A DNA stretch of 64,000 nt from Phyllobacterium trifolii (GCF_014192095.1 NZ_JACHXN010000006.1:248001-312000), one strand, 5' to 3'; positions 8,323 to 17,303 are shown, counted from the first letter of the stretch. Numbers and translations are program-made. The notes: generated from the sequence alone by a model not told the origin.

Positions 8323-9173
8323 TTATTGCCTCCCTCTTGTTTCTTGATGACGAGACCGCGCGAGGGGTCGTAGGCGATGATTGCGCCCGCAATGAAAACG
8401 ATGGTGAACCCGCAGACGACGGCCAGCGAGGTCCACTCGATCTGTCCGTAAAAAGCAAAGCGCACCAGTTCGACCGCATAGGTAAATGGATTCAGCAGGC
8501 AGATCTTGTAGAGCAGGGGACTTGCCTCCTGTACGCGCCACAACGGGTAAAGCGCCGAAGAGGCAAAATACATCGGGAAGATCACGAAATTCATGATGCC
8601 GGCGAAGTTTTCCAGCTGCTTGATCAGGGATGACAAAAGCATTCCAAGCGCGCCCAGCATCATGCCCGACAGGAACAGTGCCGGCAGCGTCAGCAGATAT
8701 CCAGACGGCGGCGCCTTGACGCCCCAGAACCAGGCGATGAACAGGAAGGCGTAGACCTGAATGATGGACACGGCGACGCCGGCCAAGAGCTTCGACACCA
8801 GCAGGAACCAGCGCGGAAACGGACTGACGAGCAGCGTGCGCATATTGCCCATTTCCCGGTCGTAGACCATGGAAAGAGATGATTGCATGCCGCTGAACAG
8901 GAGGATCATGCCGCACAGGCCCGGCGTGATGTAGACCTCGTAAAGCACATAGGTCTGATAAGGCGGGATAATCGAAACGCCGAGAACCTGCCGGAAGCCT
9001 GCCGCAAAGATGAACAGCCACAGCAGTGGCCGCACCAGCGACGAGATGAAACGCTCGCGCTGGTTGAGATAGCGCAGGCCTTCGCGGATGAGAATACCCT
9101 TCAGGCAAACCAGATAGTTCATCAAACTGAAGCGGCTCCGTCCGATCGGCGCGTGGCTGGCAATGTCCGTCAT
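8319..9173 (-). CDS. lutF: ABC transporter permease of the PQQ-alcohol dehydrogenase/lut system
   Basis: ABC-2 type permease (284 residues, about six membrane segments) of the PedC-like family associated with PQQ alcohol dehydrogenases. Hydrophobic helices include LLWLFIFAAGF, GMILLFSG and the C-terminal VVCGFTIVFIAGAIIAY. The start overlaps the ATPase stop (ATGA) and the end overlaps the next gene (TTGA), so all three are tightly coupled. The symbol reflects a match by order and family to lutF of the methylotroph lanthanide transporter. Substrate and direction are inferred, since ABC-2 permeases are often exporters. Confidence 0.82.
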   Translation of the reverse strand: MTDIASHAPIGRSRFSLMNYLVCLKGILIREGLRYLNQRERFISSLVRPLLWLFIFAAGFRQVLGVSIIPPYQTYVLYEVYITPGLCGMILLFSGMQSSLSMVYDREMGNMRTLLVSPFPRWFLLVSKLLAGVAVSIIQVYAFLFIAWFWGVKAPPSGYLLTLPALFLSGMMLGALGMLLSSLIKQLENFAGIMNFVIFPMYFASSALYPLWRVQEASPLLYKICLLNPFTYAVELVRFAFYGQIEWTSLAVVCGFTIVFIAGAIIAYDPSRGLVIKKQEGGNN

Positions 9174-9976
9174 AGCCGGTTCCCCGCATTCAGTGCATAT
9201 ATCCCGGTAAGCCGCGAGAACGCCTCGTTGATCGTCTCAGCCCCGGCGTTCTTGACCACGTCATGCACCGGACCGTTGGCGACGAGCTTGCCCTGGTTGA
9301 GGACAATGACCTGATCCGCATGACTGACCTCATCGATCAGATGCGTCGCCCACAGGACGCTGATCCCCTTCTCCTCTACCAGCTTGCGGATATCGGCAAG
9401 GATGGTGGCGCGAGATTTGATATCGAGGCCAACGGTCGCTTCATCGAGCAGCAACAGCGAGGGTTCGTGCAACAGCGCGCGGACAATCTCCACGCGCCGG
9501 ATTTGCCCGCCCGAGAGGCTGCGGGCTTTTTCATGGAGCCGGTCGCTCATGTCGATGGACTGCATCAGATCGTGAATGCGCCGGTTGGCTTCGCGTGAGC
9601 GGATGCCATGCAGCGATGCATGGTAGGAGAGGTTCTGATGCACCGAAAGATCGAGATCGAGCGTGCGTGCCTGGAAAACAATGCCGAGCCGCCGCAGCGC
9701 GTCACCTGGCCGCCGGTCGATGTCATGGCCGAACACATGGATGCGGCCATGCCTTGTTGCGAACAGATGGCTGATAAGGGAGAACAGCGTCGTCTTGCCG
9801 GCACCATTCAGGCCGAGCAGCACGGCAAAGCGCCCGGGTGCTATGGAAAACGTGACGTTTTCCAGCGCCTGGCGTTTGCCATAGGCGTAACTCACCGATG
9901 CGAGATCAAGCGCCGGAAGATTTGCTTCCGGCATTGATTTGTCATTGATGTTCCTCAGTCCGGCATTTGTACCCAT
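9170..9976 (-). CDS. lutE: ABC transporter ATP-binding protein of the PQQ-alcohol dehydrogenase/lut system
   Basis: Cytoplasmic ATPase of the transporter. Walker A GLNGAGKTT (about residues 55-63), signature LSGGQ and Walker B LLLLDEATVGLD are all intact, followed by the switch His in ATHL. I chose ATG 9976 (GGAG 5 nt upstream) rather than an in-frame start at 10021; ATG 9934 is a further option. It belongs to the ATPase family repeatedly found with PQQ-dependent alcohol dehydrogenase systems. Confidence 0.85.
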   Translation of the reverse strand: MGTNAGLRNINDKSMPEANLPALDLASVSYAYGKRQALENVTFSIAPGRFAVLLGLNGAGKTTLFSLISHLFATRHGRIHVFGHDIDRRPGDALRRLGIVFQARTLDLDLSVHQNLSYHASLHGIRSREANRRIHDLMQSIDMSDRLHEKARSLSGGQIRRVEIVRALLHEPSLLLLDEATVGLDIKSRATILADIRKLVEEKGISVLWATHLIDEVSHADQVIVLNQGKLVANGPVHDVVKNAGAETINEAFSRLTGIYALNAGNRL

Positions 9977-10029
9977 CAAGCTCCACCCTTGGTACCTTAT
10001 GCGACGACGACCTTGCCGCAAACTGACGG

Positions 10030-10530
10030 CTATTTGATGGTGATCGTACCCTTCATTCCCTTGTCTGCAAGGTCTGGCACGGACCAGGTGTATTTGCCGG
10101 GCCGCACAGCCGTAAACTGTACATTGATCGTCCCCGGCGAGTCGAATTCGAGCCAGGCCGGCCCGCCATCCATATGCACTTCGAGATCGTTGATGACGAT
10201 CTGGTTCATCCAGACATTGCGGAAAAGATCAGTGACGAATTTGTATTCAAGTCCGGCCGCGGACGTGATCTTCCAGCGATAACCCTGTCCGGCAACCAGT
10301 TCGAAATCCTTCTGGTTGACGGTGAATTCATCGTCCTTGGACCCAAGAATAAGCTCCGGCACGTTCTTGCTGCCGCGTGTGATCGCCGGCGGCTTTGCCT
10401 GCATTGCCGCCTTCGGCTCCGGCGCTGCCTTGGCGTCGTCATCGTCGTCGTCAGCCTGGGCAAACGCAAAGGATTGAGCCAGCCCGATGCTGAGAACTGC
10501 TGCCAGCGCGAGCGTCTTGTATGTTGTCAT
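10030..10530 (-). CDS. Exported cupredoxin-like acidic protein
   Basis: 166-residue exported protein (signal peptide MTTYKTLALAAVLSIGLAQS..., cleaved near residue 25). The mature N-terminus carries six consecutive aspartates (D27-D32), then a Pro/Ala/Lys linker. The C-terminal ~100 residues look like a cupredoxin beta-sandwich (TVNQKDFELVAGQGYRWKI ... PGKYTWSVPD ... GMKGTITIK). There is no cysteine and only one histidine (H119), so a classical type-1 copper site cannot be formed. It is in the middle of the lut-type transporter operon. A metal-buffering or lanthanide role is an inference. Confidence 0.7.
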   Translation of the reverse strand: MTTYKTLALAAVLSIGLAQSFAFAQADDDDDDAKAAPEPKAAMQAKPPAITRGSKNVPELILGSKDDEFTVNQKDFELVAGQGYRWKITSAAGLEYKFVTDLFRNVWMNQIVINDLEVHMDGGPAWLEFDSPGTINVQFTAVRPGKYTWSVPDLADKGMKGTITIK

Positions 10531-10560
10531 GTAGTCCTCCCTAGTTTTTCAGTAATGCTT

Positions 10561-11538
10561 TCAATTCGGCGATATCGCGACGCCCCAAGGCAATTGCCCC
10601 ACGGTAACGGATTTGATCGGCTCATCGGTTTCCGTGTCGATGAATGTGATGTCGTTCGACAACCCGTTCGTGCTGATGATCTGCTTGCCGTCCGGCATGA
10701 ATGCGAGCTGCCAGACCCGTTGTCCGACAAGGACGTATTTCTCGACTTCGTAAGTTTCCGTGTTGACCACGGCGACCCGGTTTGCAGGTCCGAGCGCCAC
10801 ATAAGCCTTCTTGCCATCGGCGGTGATGCGAATGCCCACAGGCTGAATCTGTTCCGAGCGCAAACCCTGGATTTCGAAGGTGATCTTGTGGGTCACCGCG
10901 CGGGTCTTGTTGTCGATGACCGATACGGTGCCGCCGATTTCAGCGGATACCCAGACCTCGGAACCGTCAGGCTTGAACTCCGCAAAGCGCGGGCGCGAAT
11001 CCACGAGCACATTGTCGGTGATTTCATGCGTCGACGTGTCGATGAAATGCGCCATGCTCGTGGTTTCGGAGGTGTTGACGATGGTCTTGCCGTCCGGGCT
11101 CACACCCATGCCTTCCGGCTCGACGCCCACCGGAATTTCCGCCACGACACCCTTCGTATTGACGTCTATCACCGTGACGAGATTGTCGTCCTCATTGGCG
11201 ACATAGAGCGTCTGCCCATCGGGCGACAGCACGAAAAGTTCGGGGTCGGGCCCTGACGGCAGCGATCCCACGACCTCGTTCGTGGCGGTATCGATCATCT
11301 CGACCGTATCGTCGTCGCTGGCGCAGACATAGATGATCTTCCCGTCGGGCGAGATGGTGATGCCGCGTGGCCGTTGCCCGACGTTGATCGTTTTGACCAC
11401 CTCCATTGTCTTCGAATCGACCACGGTTACCGTGTTGTCTTTCTCATTCGAGACATAGACCAGATTGGCCCAGGCCGGCTGTGCAAGAAATGGCAGCGCT
11501 ACGGTTGCAGCGAGCAGGCACATGTGTCGTCGTCGCAT
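10561..11538 (-). CDS. YVTN-repeat beta-propeller protein, PQQ-catabolism associated
   Basis: Exported 325-residue protein: a signal peptide (MRRRHMCLLAATVALPFLAQPAWA) and about seven repeats with the pattern GxxPxGxxxSPDGxxxYV, i.e. a seven-bladed propeller. It belongs to the PQQ-dependent catabolism-associated beta-propeller family. Such genes accompany the lut/PQQ ABC transporter; the partner and ligand are unknown. It is 30 nt upstream of the cupredoxin-like gene and 24 nt downstream of the binding-protein gene. Confidence 0.85.
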   Translation of the reverse strand: MRRRHMCLLAATVALPFLAQPAWANLVYVSNEKDNTVTVVDSKTMEVVKTINVGQRPRGITISPDGKIIYVCASDDDTVEMIDTATNEVVGSLPSGPDPELFVLSPDGQTLYVANEDDNLVTVIDVNTKGVVAEIPVGVEPEGMGVSPDGKTIVNTSETTSMAHFIDTSTHEITDNVLVDSRPRFAEFKPDGSEVWVSAEIGGTVSVIDNKTRAVTHKITFEIQGLRSEQIQPVGIRITADGKKAYVALGPANRVAVVNTETYEVEKYVLVGQRVWQLAFMPDGKQIISTNGLSNDITFIDTETDEPIKSVTVGQLPWGVAISPN

Positions 11539-11562
11539 CTTTGTCCTCCCAATACATTGTTC

Positions 11563-12801
11563 TTAATTAAGCTTGCACTTGGTTTCCGGCCTGTCCACGC
11601 CCAGCGTATCGAGTTCCGAGAACTGATGCAGGAAACCCTCCTGCGGTGATGTGGACACGACGCCGTGACCATCGCCGATCAGAATCGGCTGGCGCAGCTG
11701 CCAGTTCCAGTTGCGGAAACTGAGTTTTTGCCCCTTGAAGGCCGCTATTGAAAAGTCGTCCGCCTTGATGAAAGTCTCGACCTGTTTGGGGTCGTTTCCC
11801 TTTGACCGCGTGATTGCCTCTCCCAATATTCGCACTGCAGTCCAAGCCTGCATGTCCTTCGAAAGCATCCGCCGGCCCGTTGCCTTGTCGAAACGGTTCT
11901 GAATCTGTGATCCGCCCCATTGTTCGCTGGCGGGGTGCCAGCTTGAGGGAACCAGTCCGGCCGTTCCCGCTACCGGCCGGGGCGTCCAGGTCCGGTAAGG
12001 CACGTAGCTGCCGAAAACCTCGCTCTCGTCGGCGACGATGACCACATCGTGTTCCGGCAGGTTCTGGGTGAATACCGGCATCTGTTTTTGCACCTGGATG
12101 ACGCCTGTATCGGTCCTGCGCGCCGTGCCCTTGTCCTCGTAAAGCCGCTCTTCGACGATCGTTGCGCCGAAACGTGTGGCCGCGCGGCGGATAGCATCGG
12201 CGTAGAGCTTGTCGCGATCGTGCGAGCCATAGAGCAGCACCCATTTGCGCCATTGTTTCCAGACGAGGTATTGCGCCAGTCCGTCGGCGAGCATGCTTCG
12301 CGTCGGTGCCGTGTGGAAGACGTTCGAGCGGCATTCCTCCTCGCGCAGACTGTCATCCGTAGCGCCGACATTGAAAAGAAGGACGCCGCTATCCTTGGCA
12401 AGATCGGCAATCGACAGCAATTGCTTGGCGGAAATGTCGGTCAGGATGAACTTGTCGCCGCGGGCGAGCATTTCCTTGAACACGGGCACCACATCAGCGT
12501 CGAACTTCGTCTCGGTTACATCCAGCGCAAAACTCTGGCCCAGAAACTTGCCGGTCGTATTATTGTCGTTGATGGCGACATTGGCGCCGGCCACGCCCTC
12601 GTCCCGGGGCGGTATATCGAGTACGGATAGTGCCAGTTGCGGTTCGTAGGCGCGAAGATAGCCAATGCGCGTTTCAACCACTGGTTTTGCAGGTTTATTC
12701 GTCGCAGCCTGCTGCGCTGGTACCGCGGACACGTTGACGAAGAGCAAAAAAAAGCCGAATAAAACTGAGAGAGTGTTTGGCACCGTACTCTTCATGATCA
12801 T
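11563..12801 (-). CDS. lutA: Periplasmic ABC binding protein, PQQ-alcohol dehydrogenase/lut system
   Basis: First gene of the transporter operon. Type I periplasmic binding fold (branched-chain amino acid receptor-like), of the family tied to PQQ alcohol dehydrogenase systems. ATG 12801 (MIMKST...) gives a good signal peptide ending near VPAQQ and a product of about 412 residues; ATG 12795 is nearly equal, and an in-frame ATG at 12891 gives an implausible N-terminus. The body runs from ETRIGYLRAYEPQLALSV to the C-terminal KCKLN. By order and family it matches LutA. The true ligand (lanthanide chelate, alcohol or PQQ-linked) cannot be read from sequence. Confidence 0.8.
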   Translation of the reverse strand: MIMKSTVPNTLSVLFGFFLLFVNVSAVPAQQAATNKPAKPVVETRIGYLRAYEPQLALSVLDIPPRDEGVAGANVAINDNNTTGKFLGQSFALDVTETKFDADVVPVFKEMLARGDKFILTDISAKQLLSIADLAKDSGVLLFNVGATDDSLREEECRSNVFHTAPTRSMLADGLAQYLVWKQWRKWVLLYGSHDRDKLYADAIRRAATRFGATIVEERLYEDKGTARRTDTGVIQVQKQMPVFTQNLPEHDVVIVADESEVFGSYVPYRTWTPRPVAGTAGLVPSSWHPASEQWGGSQIQNRFDKATGRRMLSKDMQAWTAVRILGEAITRSKGNDPKQVETFIKADDFSIAAFKGQKLSFRNWNWQLRQPILIGDGHGVVSTSPQEGFLHQFSELDTLGVDRPETKCKLN

Positions 12802-12955
12802 ACCATTCAGACTGCCGCCATTCACGTGATGGCGGTCGCTTAAGAACAGAGGTGCCCGTAGTGTTTTTAAACAACCCCGCCATAATCTCAACCCTCGGTG
12901 TCAACTTTTCTTTGACACCAGGCAAGATTCACAAGCTGCTTCGGGGGTTGCTCTG
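12802..12955. promoter_or_regulatory. Divergent promoter region, lut-type operon / H4MPT biosynthesis operon
   Basis: 154 nt separate the minus-strand binding-protein gene and the plus-strand mfnB-folB fusion. Both operons must start here, so shared control of metal uptake and H4MPT synthesis is possible. No operator was recognised. Confidence 0.5.
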
Positions 12956-14128
12956 ATGACACAAATGCTGGCGAGCGTTCAAGATGTTCTCGAGGCGGAA
13001 ATCGTCTTCCAGAATGGTGCGGATATCATCGATCTGAAGGATCCGGCGAACGGTGCACTTGGCGCGGTTGCACCGTCCAAGCTTATGGAAGTTATCGATT
13101 TTATTGCGGGAAGGCGGCCCGTCAGTGCCGCTTGCGGCGATCTTCCCATGCAACCTGAAGTCGTTCGCACAAAGGTTGAGGAATTCGCCGCAACCGGCGT
13201 GGACTATATCAAGATCGGGCTCTTCGCGTCAGGCAATTTAGCCGGCTGTTTGGAAGCGCTGAAGCCGCTTGCGTCACACAAAAAATTGATCGCGGTGCTC
13301 TTTGCCGACTACCGCGATACGTACGGCGAAAATCTGTTCGAGGAGCTGTCTTCCTCCGGTTTTCATGGCGTGATGATTGATACAGCAGACAAGTCGAAAG
13401 GCCGGTTGCTGGACCACATGACACCTGACCAGATCGGCAAATTCATCAAGGATGGCCAGTCGCACGAATTGAGGGTCGGCGTTGCCGGATCGCTCGAAGC
13501 GCCGGATATCCCGCGTCTGTTGGCCTATGCCCCGGATTTTCTCGGTTTCCGCGGTGCGCTGTGTTCAGGTCTCGATCGCACTGCGCCGATCGATGCGCAG
13601 GCAACAGCGAAGATTCGCGGCCTGATCCCGGAGGCTCTTGAGACAAGCGCCCCTCCCGGCGTCGACTACAAGTTGCTCGCCGCGCGCGGCTACTTCCCGG
13701 ATCCTGCCGAGGCCGGGCTTGGTACCGACAAGATATTCGTCCGTGATTTCGTTTTGCCCGTCCATATTGGCGCCTATAGTTTCGAGCATGGCAAGGCGCA
13801 GAAGGTCCGTTTCGATGTGTCGGCCGATGTTCTACGGGTGACGCGCAATCCGGAAGACATGCGCCATGTCGTTTCCTACGATCTCATCATGGACGGCATT
13901 CGCGCCATCGTCGCGCGCGGCCATATCGAGCTTGCCGAAACGCTGGCTGAACAGGTTGCGGCTTTCGTTCTGGAAAATCCGCGCGTGACCCGCGTTGTCG
14001 TGCGGGCCGAAAAGCTGGAGCTTGGACCCGGCGGTGTCGGTGTAGAGATCGAGCGGAAAAACGATGTGAAGAATTCATCGGCCAAACCCCGGCCGATCCA
14101 TGTGCACGGAGGCCGGAAATCCTCATGA
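12956..14128 (+). CDS. mfnB: MfnB-FolB fusion: (5-formylfuran-3-yl)methyl phosphate synthase plus dihydroneopterin aldolase domain
   Basis: Two enzymes in one 390-residue chain. Residues ~1-235 are the MfnB/DUF556 TIM barrel that makes the furan precursor of methanofuran/methylofuran from glyceraldehyde-3-phosphate; lysines K28 (IIDLKDP), K86 (DYIKIGLF) and K146/K148 (DTADKSKGR) match the family's lysine sites. Residues ~258-375 are a FolB-type dihydroneopterin aldolase (IFVRDFVLPVHIGAY ... GPGGVGVEIE) for the pterin branch of H4MPT. It heads a five-gene operon with overlapping stops and starts. The fusion links the two cofactors used by Fhc. Confidence 0.88.
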   Translation: MTQMLASVQDVLEAEIVFQNGADIIDLKDPANGALGAVAPSKLMEVIDFIAGRRPVSAACGDLPMQPEVVRTKVEEFAATGVDYIKIGLFASGNLAGCLEALKPLASHKKLIAVLFADYRDTYGENLFEELSSSGFHGVMIDTADKSKGRLLDHMTPDQIGKFIKDGQSHELRVGVAGSLEAPDIPRLLAYAPDFLGFRGALCSGLDRTAPIDAQATAKIRGLIPEALETSAPPGVDYKLLAARGYFPDPAEAGLGTDKIFVRDFVLPVHIGAYSFEHGKAQKVRFDVSADVLRVTRNPEDMRHVVSYDLIMDGIRAIVARGHIELAETLAEQVAAFVLENPRVTRVVVRAEKLELGPGGVGVEIERKNDVKNSSAKPRPIHVHGGRKSS

Positions 14129-14760
14129 AGCCCATCGTCGTCAAGCTCGGAGGCAGCACGGCGGGCCATGCGGAAATGCAGCGCTGGATCGATCTTCTGG
14201 CGAGCGCATCCTTTCCGCTGGTCATCGTGCCGGGCGGCGGTCCTTTCGCCGATCAGGTGCGGAGCTCACAGAAGAGTCTTGGATATTCGGACGATGCGGC
14301 GCATGCGATGGCCATCCTCGCCATGGACCAGTTCGGCATCGCCATCGCCGAGCGGCATCCGCAATTGCGGGTGGCACGGTCGACAGTCGAGATTGAAGAT
14401 GCGTTCAAAGCCGGCCTGACACCAGTCTGGCTACCATCATCGATGACCTTGCGTGCGGTGGATATACCGTGTTCATGGCAAATCACGTCGGATAGTTTAA
14501 GTGTCTGGTTGGCCCGGCAATTGCACGCGGACGACCTGCTGCTGGTCAAGCAGACCGACGAATACACCCATTACGCAACTGTGCGGGAACTTGCCGCCGC
14601 CGGCATTGTCGACAGCATGCTGCCGGACATGCTGGGCAAGGGCGCGAACCTTCATGTCGCTGGTCCCGCGATGCTCGATACGCTCGATTTGCCCTTGGCA
14701 TCCATCCCCGGACGCAGGATCATGCGGCACAGACAGACTGAAGCCATGGGTGCGCAATGA
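14125..14760 (+). CDS. Amino acid kinase family protein, MfnE candidate
   Basis: 211 residues with the glycine-rich nucleotide-binding start KPIVVKLGGSTAGHAEM and the second loop LVIVPGGGPFADQVR, typical of the aspartokinase/uridylate kinase fold. In archaea MfnE of this fold phosphorylates aminomethylfuran phosphate during methanofuran synthesis. The location between mfnB and the other H4MPT/methylofuran genes makes that the best guess. The start overlaps the previous stop (ATGA). Confidence 0.75.
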   Translation: MKPIVVKLGGSTAGHAEMQRWIDLLASASFPLVIVPGGGPFADQVRSSQKSLGYSDDAAHAMAILAMDQFGIAIAERHPQLRVARSTVEIEDAFKAGLTPVWLPSSMTLRAVDIPCSWQITSDSLSVWLARQLHADDLLLVKQTDEYTHYATVRELAAAGIVDSMLPDMLGKGANLHVAGPAMLDTLDLPLASIPGRRIMRHRQTEAMGAQ

Positions 14761-15308
14761 CGAGACTGCATACGCCGCGCTGGGCCTGGGCGTTGACCGG
14801 TTCGGGCCATTTCTTTGTGGAAAGTTTCGAGCTGATCCGCACACTCGAGCACTGCGATGTTTTCGTCTCGAAGGCGGCGAACGAAGTCCTGCGCATGTAC
14901 AAGCTCAAGCTGGATTTTCCCGAAACGACGCGTGTCCTGCACGACAAGACGGCAAGTTCCGTGCCCATTGGCGGGTTTTATACCGGCGTCTACCACACCG
15001 CCGTGATAGCGCCGGCCACATCCAACACGGTGGCAAAGTGCGTCGCCGGTATTTCGGATTCGCTCCCCACCAATGTCTATGCGCAGGCGGGAAAGTGCCT
15101 CGTGCCGTCCATCGTCTTTGCCTGCGACACGGCGCCCGAACTTGAAACCATGGCGCCGAGCGGCATGGTCAAGGTCTATCCGCGCCCGATCGACCTGGAA
15201 AACACCGCAAAGCTCAAGACCTATGAACGAACCAGGGTCGTCGAGTCGCTGGCCGAACTCATAGAAACGATTACCGCTCGCCAAAAGGTGATCTCCGGCG
15301 ATGGCTGA
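14757..15308 (+). CDS. Archaeal-type flavoprotein (AfpA/DmrB-like, dihydromethanopterin reductase candidate)
   Basis: 183-residue HFCD-family flavoprotein. The N-terminal WALTGSGHFFVESF is the usual FMN-binding opening, and YHTAVIAPATSNTVAKCVAGISDSL is the conserved PAxxNT loop. Relatives in methylotrophic bacteria and methanogens are linked to reduction of dihydromethanopterin to H4MPT. Overlaps both neighbours, so it is cotranscribed and coupled. Whether it or another protein is the real reductase here is open. Confidence 0.75.
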   Translation: MTRLHTPRWAWALTGSGHFFVESFELIRTLEHCDVFVSKAANEVLRMYKLKLDFPETTRVLHDKTASSVPIGGFYTGVYHTAVIAPATSNTVAKCVAGISDSLPTNVYAQAGKCLVPSIVFACDTAPELETMAPSGMVKVYPRPIDLENTAKLKTYERTRVVESLAELIETITARQKVISGDG

Positions 15309-16701
15309 GCGGTTGCTGTTCCTGACCGGGCATCTTGCCCGTGCACGGCTGGAGCGGATCCTCGCCGATCTAGGTAAGACAGCGTTTACCTACGAGATCG
15401 TCGATATCGGCGTGAAGGTCGCGGCGCTGATGACCGAGGATATCATTGCGCGCCGTCTGAAGCTGCCGGTATCCGCCGATCGCATCATCCTGCCCGGCCG
15501 CTACCGCGGAGATCTCGACAGTTTGAGCCAGCGTTTCGGCATTCCATTCGTCCGTGGTCCCGATGAAGTCGCCGATCTCCCGGTCTTTCTCGGGCGTGTC
15601 GGCAAGCCCATCGATCTTTCCAAGCATGACATGCGCATCTTTGCCGAAATCGTCGATGCTTCGGCGCTGTCGCTCGATGCGCTTATGCAGCGTGCAACAC
15701 ATCTTGCCGCTGCCGGTGCCGATGTCATCGACCTCGGCTGCCTGCCGGAAACCCCGTTTCCGCACCTGGCCGATGCCGTTCGCGCCATGAAAGGTCAGGG
15801 GCTCAACGTCAGTGTCGATTCAGCCAATCTCGAAGAGCTCGAAACCGGCGCTGCGGCCGGTGCGGACTATCTCCTGAGCCTCACCGAACATACTATCGGT
15901 CTCGCCATCAAATATGGCGTCACGCCTGTTCTCATTCCTTCGAACCCCGGCGATCTCGATTCGCTGGGCCGCGCCATCCAAGCAGCGCAAGCTGCGAACA
16001 TCGCCTTCATCGCCGATCCTGTTCTCGACCCGATCCATTTCGGTTTTTCCGCCTCGCTCGGGCGCTTTCTAGAAGCGCGCCGCCGCTGGCCGGATATCCC
16101 GATGATGATGGGCACCGGCAATCTCACCGAACTCACTGACGCCGACAGTTCCGGTGTCACCGCCCTGATGGCGGGAATCTGCTCCGAGCTGTCGATCGGC
16201 AATGTGCTTGTCGTCAATGTCAGCCCGCATACGATCCGCACAGTCGAGGAGCACGATAGCGCGCGCCGCACCATGTTTGCTGCAAGGCAGGATCATGCCC
16301 TGCCGCGCGGCTACGATGCCGGTCTGCTGCAGGTGCACGACCGCAAGCCTTACCCGAACAGCGTCGAGGATATTGCCGCGCTCGCTGCCGACGTGCGCGA
16401 TGCAAATTTCCGCATCATGACCGCCCCGGATGGCGTGCACATCTTCAACGGCCAGGGCCACAGGATCGCTCAGGACGCATTTGAACTTTTCCCGGGTCTC
16501 GGCGTTGAGAATGACGGCGCGCACGCCTTCTATCTGGGTGCGGAACTGACCAAGGCGGAAATCGCCTGGAAGCTGGGCAAGCGCTACGCGCAGGATGAAC
16601 CGCTTTCCTGGGGCGCGGCTGCTCCTGGCAAGCAACAGGACCGATTGCGGTTGGCGGAGGCAGGGCACACTTTGAAAGCGAAAAAGGACAGGACGCAGTG
16701 A
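15301..16701 (+). CDS. DUF6513 / dihydropteroate synthase-like protein of H4MPT biosynthesis
   Basis: 466 residues. The first ~150 form the DUF6513 part (LLFLTGHLARARLERIL...), followed by a pterin-binding TIM barrel related to dihydropteroate synthase (LAAAGADVIDLGCLPETPFP, GLNVSVDSANLEEL, IPMMMGTGNLTELTDADSSG). Such proteins occur in methanogens and in H4MPT-using bacteria and are thought to act where folate makers use DHPS, but the exact reaction is not settled to my knowledge. Overlaps the preceding gene by 8 nt. Confidence 0.78.
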   Translation: MAERLLFLTGHLARARLERILADLGKTAFTYEIVDIGVKVAALMTEDIIARRLKLPVSADRIILPGRYRGDLDSLSQRFGIPFVRGPDEVADLPVFLGRVGKPIDLSKHDMRIFAEIVDASALSLDALMQRATHLAAAGADVIDLGCLPETPFPHLADAVRAMKGQGLNVSVDSANLEELETGAAAGADYLLSLTEHTIGLAIKYGVTPVLIPSNPGDLDSLGRAIQAAQAANIAFIADPVLDPIHFGFSASLGRFLEARRRWPDIPMMMGTGNLTELTDADSSGVTALMAGICSELSIGNVLVVNVSPHTIRTVEEHDSARRTMFAARQDHALPRGYDAGLLQVHDRKPYPNSVEDIAALAADVRDANFRIMTAPDGVHIFNGQGHRIAQDAFELFPGLGVENDGAHAFYLGAELTKAEIAWKLGKRYAQDEPLSWGAAAPGKQQDRLRLAEAGHTLKAKKDRTQ

Positions 16702-17303
16702 CCTACATCAAGGAAACCATCGTCACTACAGTCGATGATAAAGGCGTTGCGCACATTGCACCGCTCGGAATCATCCAGCACGAGGATGGCTGGGTGATCG
16801 CGCCTTTCCGCCCGTCGAAAACGCTTGAAAATCTCGCCGCCATTCCGTTCGCGATCGCCAATTATACCGACGACATGCTGATCTTCGCCGGTTGCCTGAC
16901 CGGCCGCAAAGATTGGCGCACCGTTGCAGTGAAGAACTGCCCGGTGCCCCGATTGGAGGCAGCACTCAGTCATGCGGTGCTCAAGGTCGTCTCCATCGAT
17001 GAAGATGCCATACGCCCGCGCCATTTCTGCAAGGTGGTTTCCGAGGCCACGCACGCGCCGTTTACCGGGCTCAACCGTGCCAAGGCTGCCGTGCTTGAAC
17101 TTGCAATCCTCGTCAGCCGCCTTTCCATGCTGCCAGCGGAAAAGGTGGAGGCCGAGATCGCCTATCTCAGTATCGCGATGGAAAAAACTGCCGGGCCGGA
17201 TGAACATCAGGCATGGTCCTGGCTGATGGAAAAGGTCAAGGATCACCAGGATGCAGCGGATGCGAAAGGCAAGGAAGCCGTGCATCATCATGGTCAGATT
17301 TAG
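16698..17303 (+). CDS. DUF447 domain protein linked to H4MPT genes
   Basis: 201 residues starting at GTG overlapping the previous stop (GTGA). The N-terminal ~120 residues resemble a flavin-reductase-like split barrel (IKETIVTTVDDKGVAHIAPLG, then NYTDDMLIFAGCLTGR). DUF447 proteins are shared by methanogens and H4MPT methylotrophs; the function is unknown. It closes the five-gene plus-strand operon that starts at mfnB-folB. Confidence 0.72.
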   Translation: MTYIKETIVTTVDDKGVAHIAPLGIIQHEDGWVIAPFRPSKTLENLAAIPFAIANYTDDMLIFAGCLTGRKDWRTVAVKNCPVPRLEAALSHAVLKVVSIDEDAIRPRHFCKVVSEATHAPFTGLNRAKAAVLELAILVSRLSMLPAEKVEAEIAYLSIAMEKTAGPDEHQAWSWLMEKVKDHQDAADAKGKEAVHHHGQI

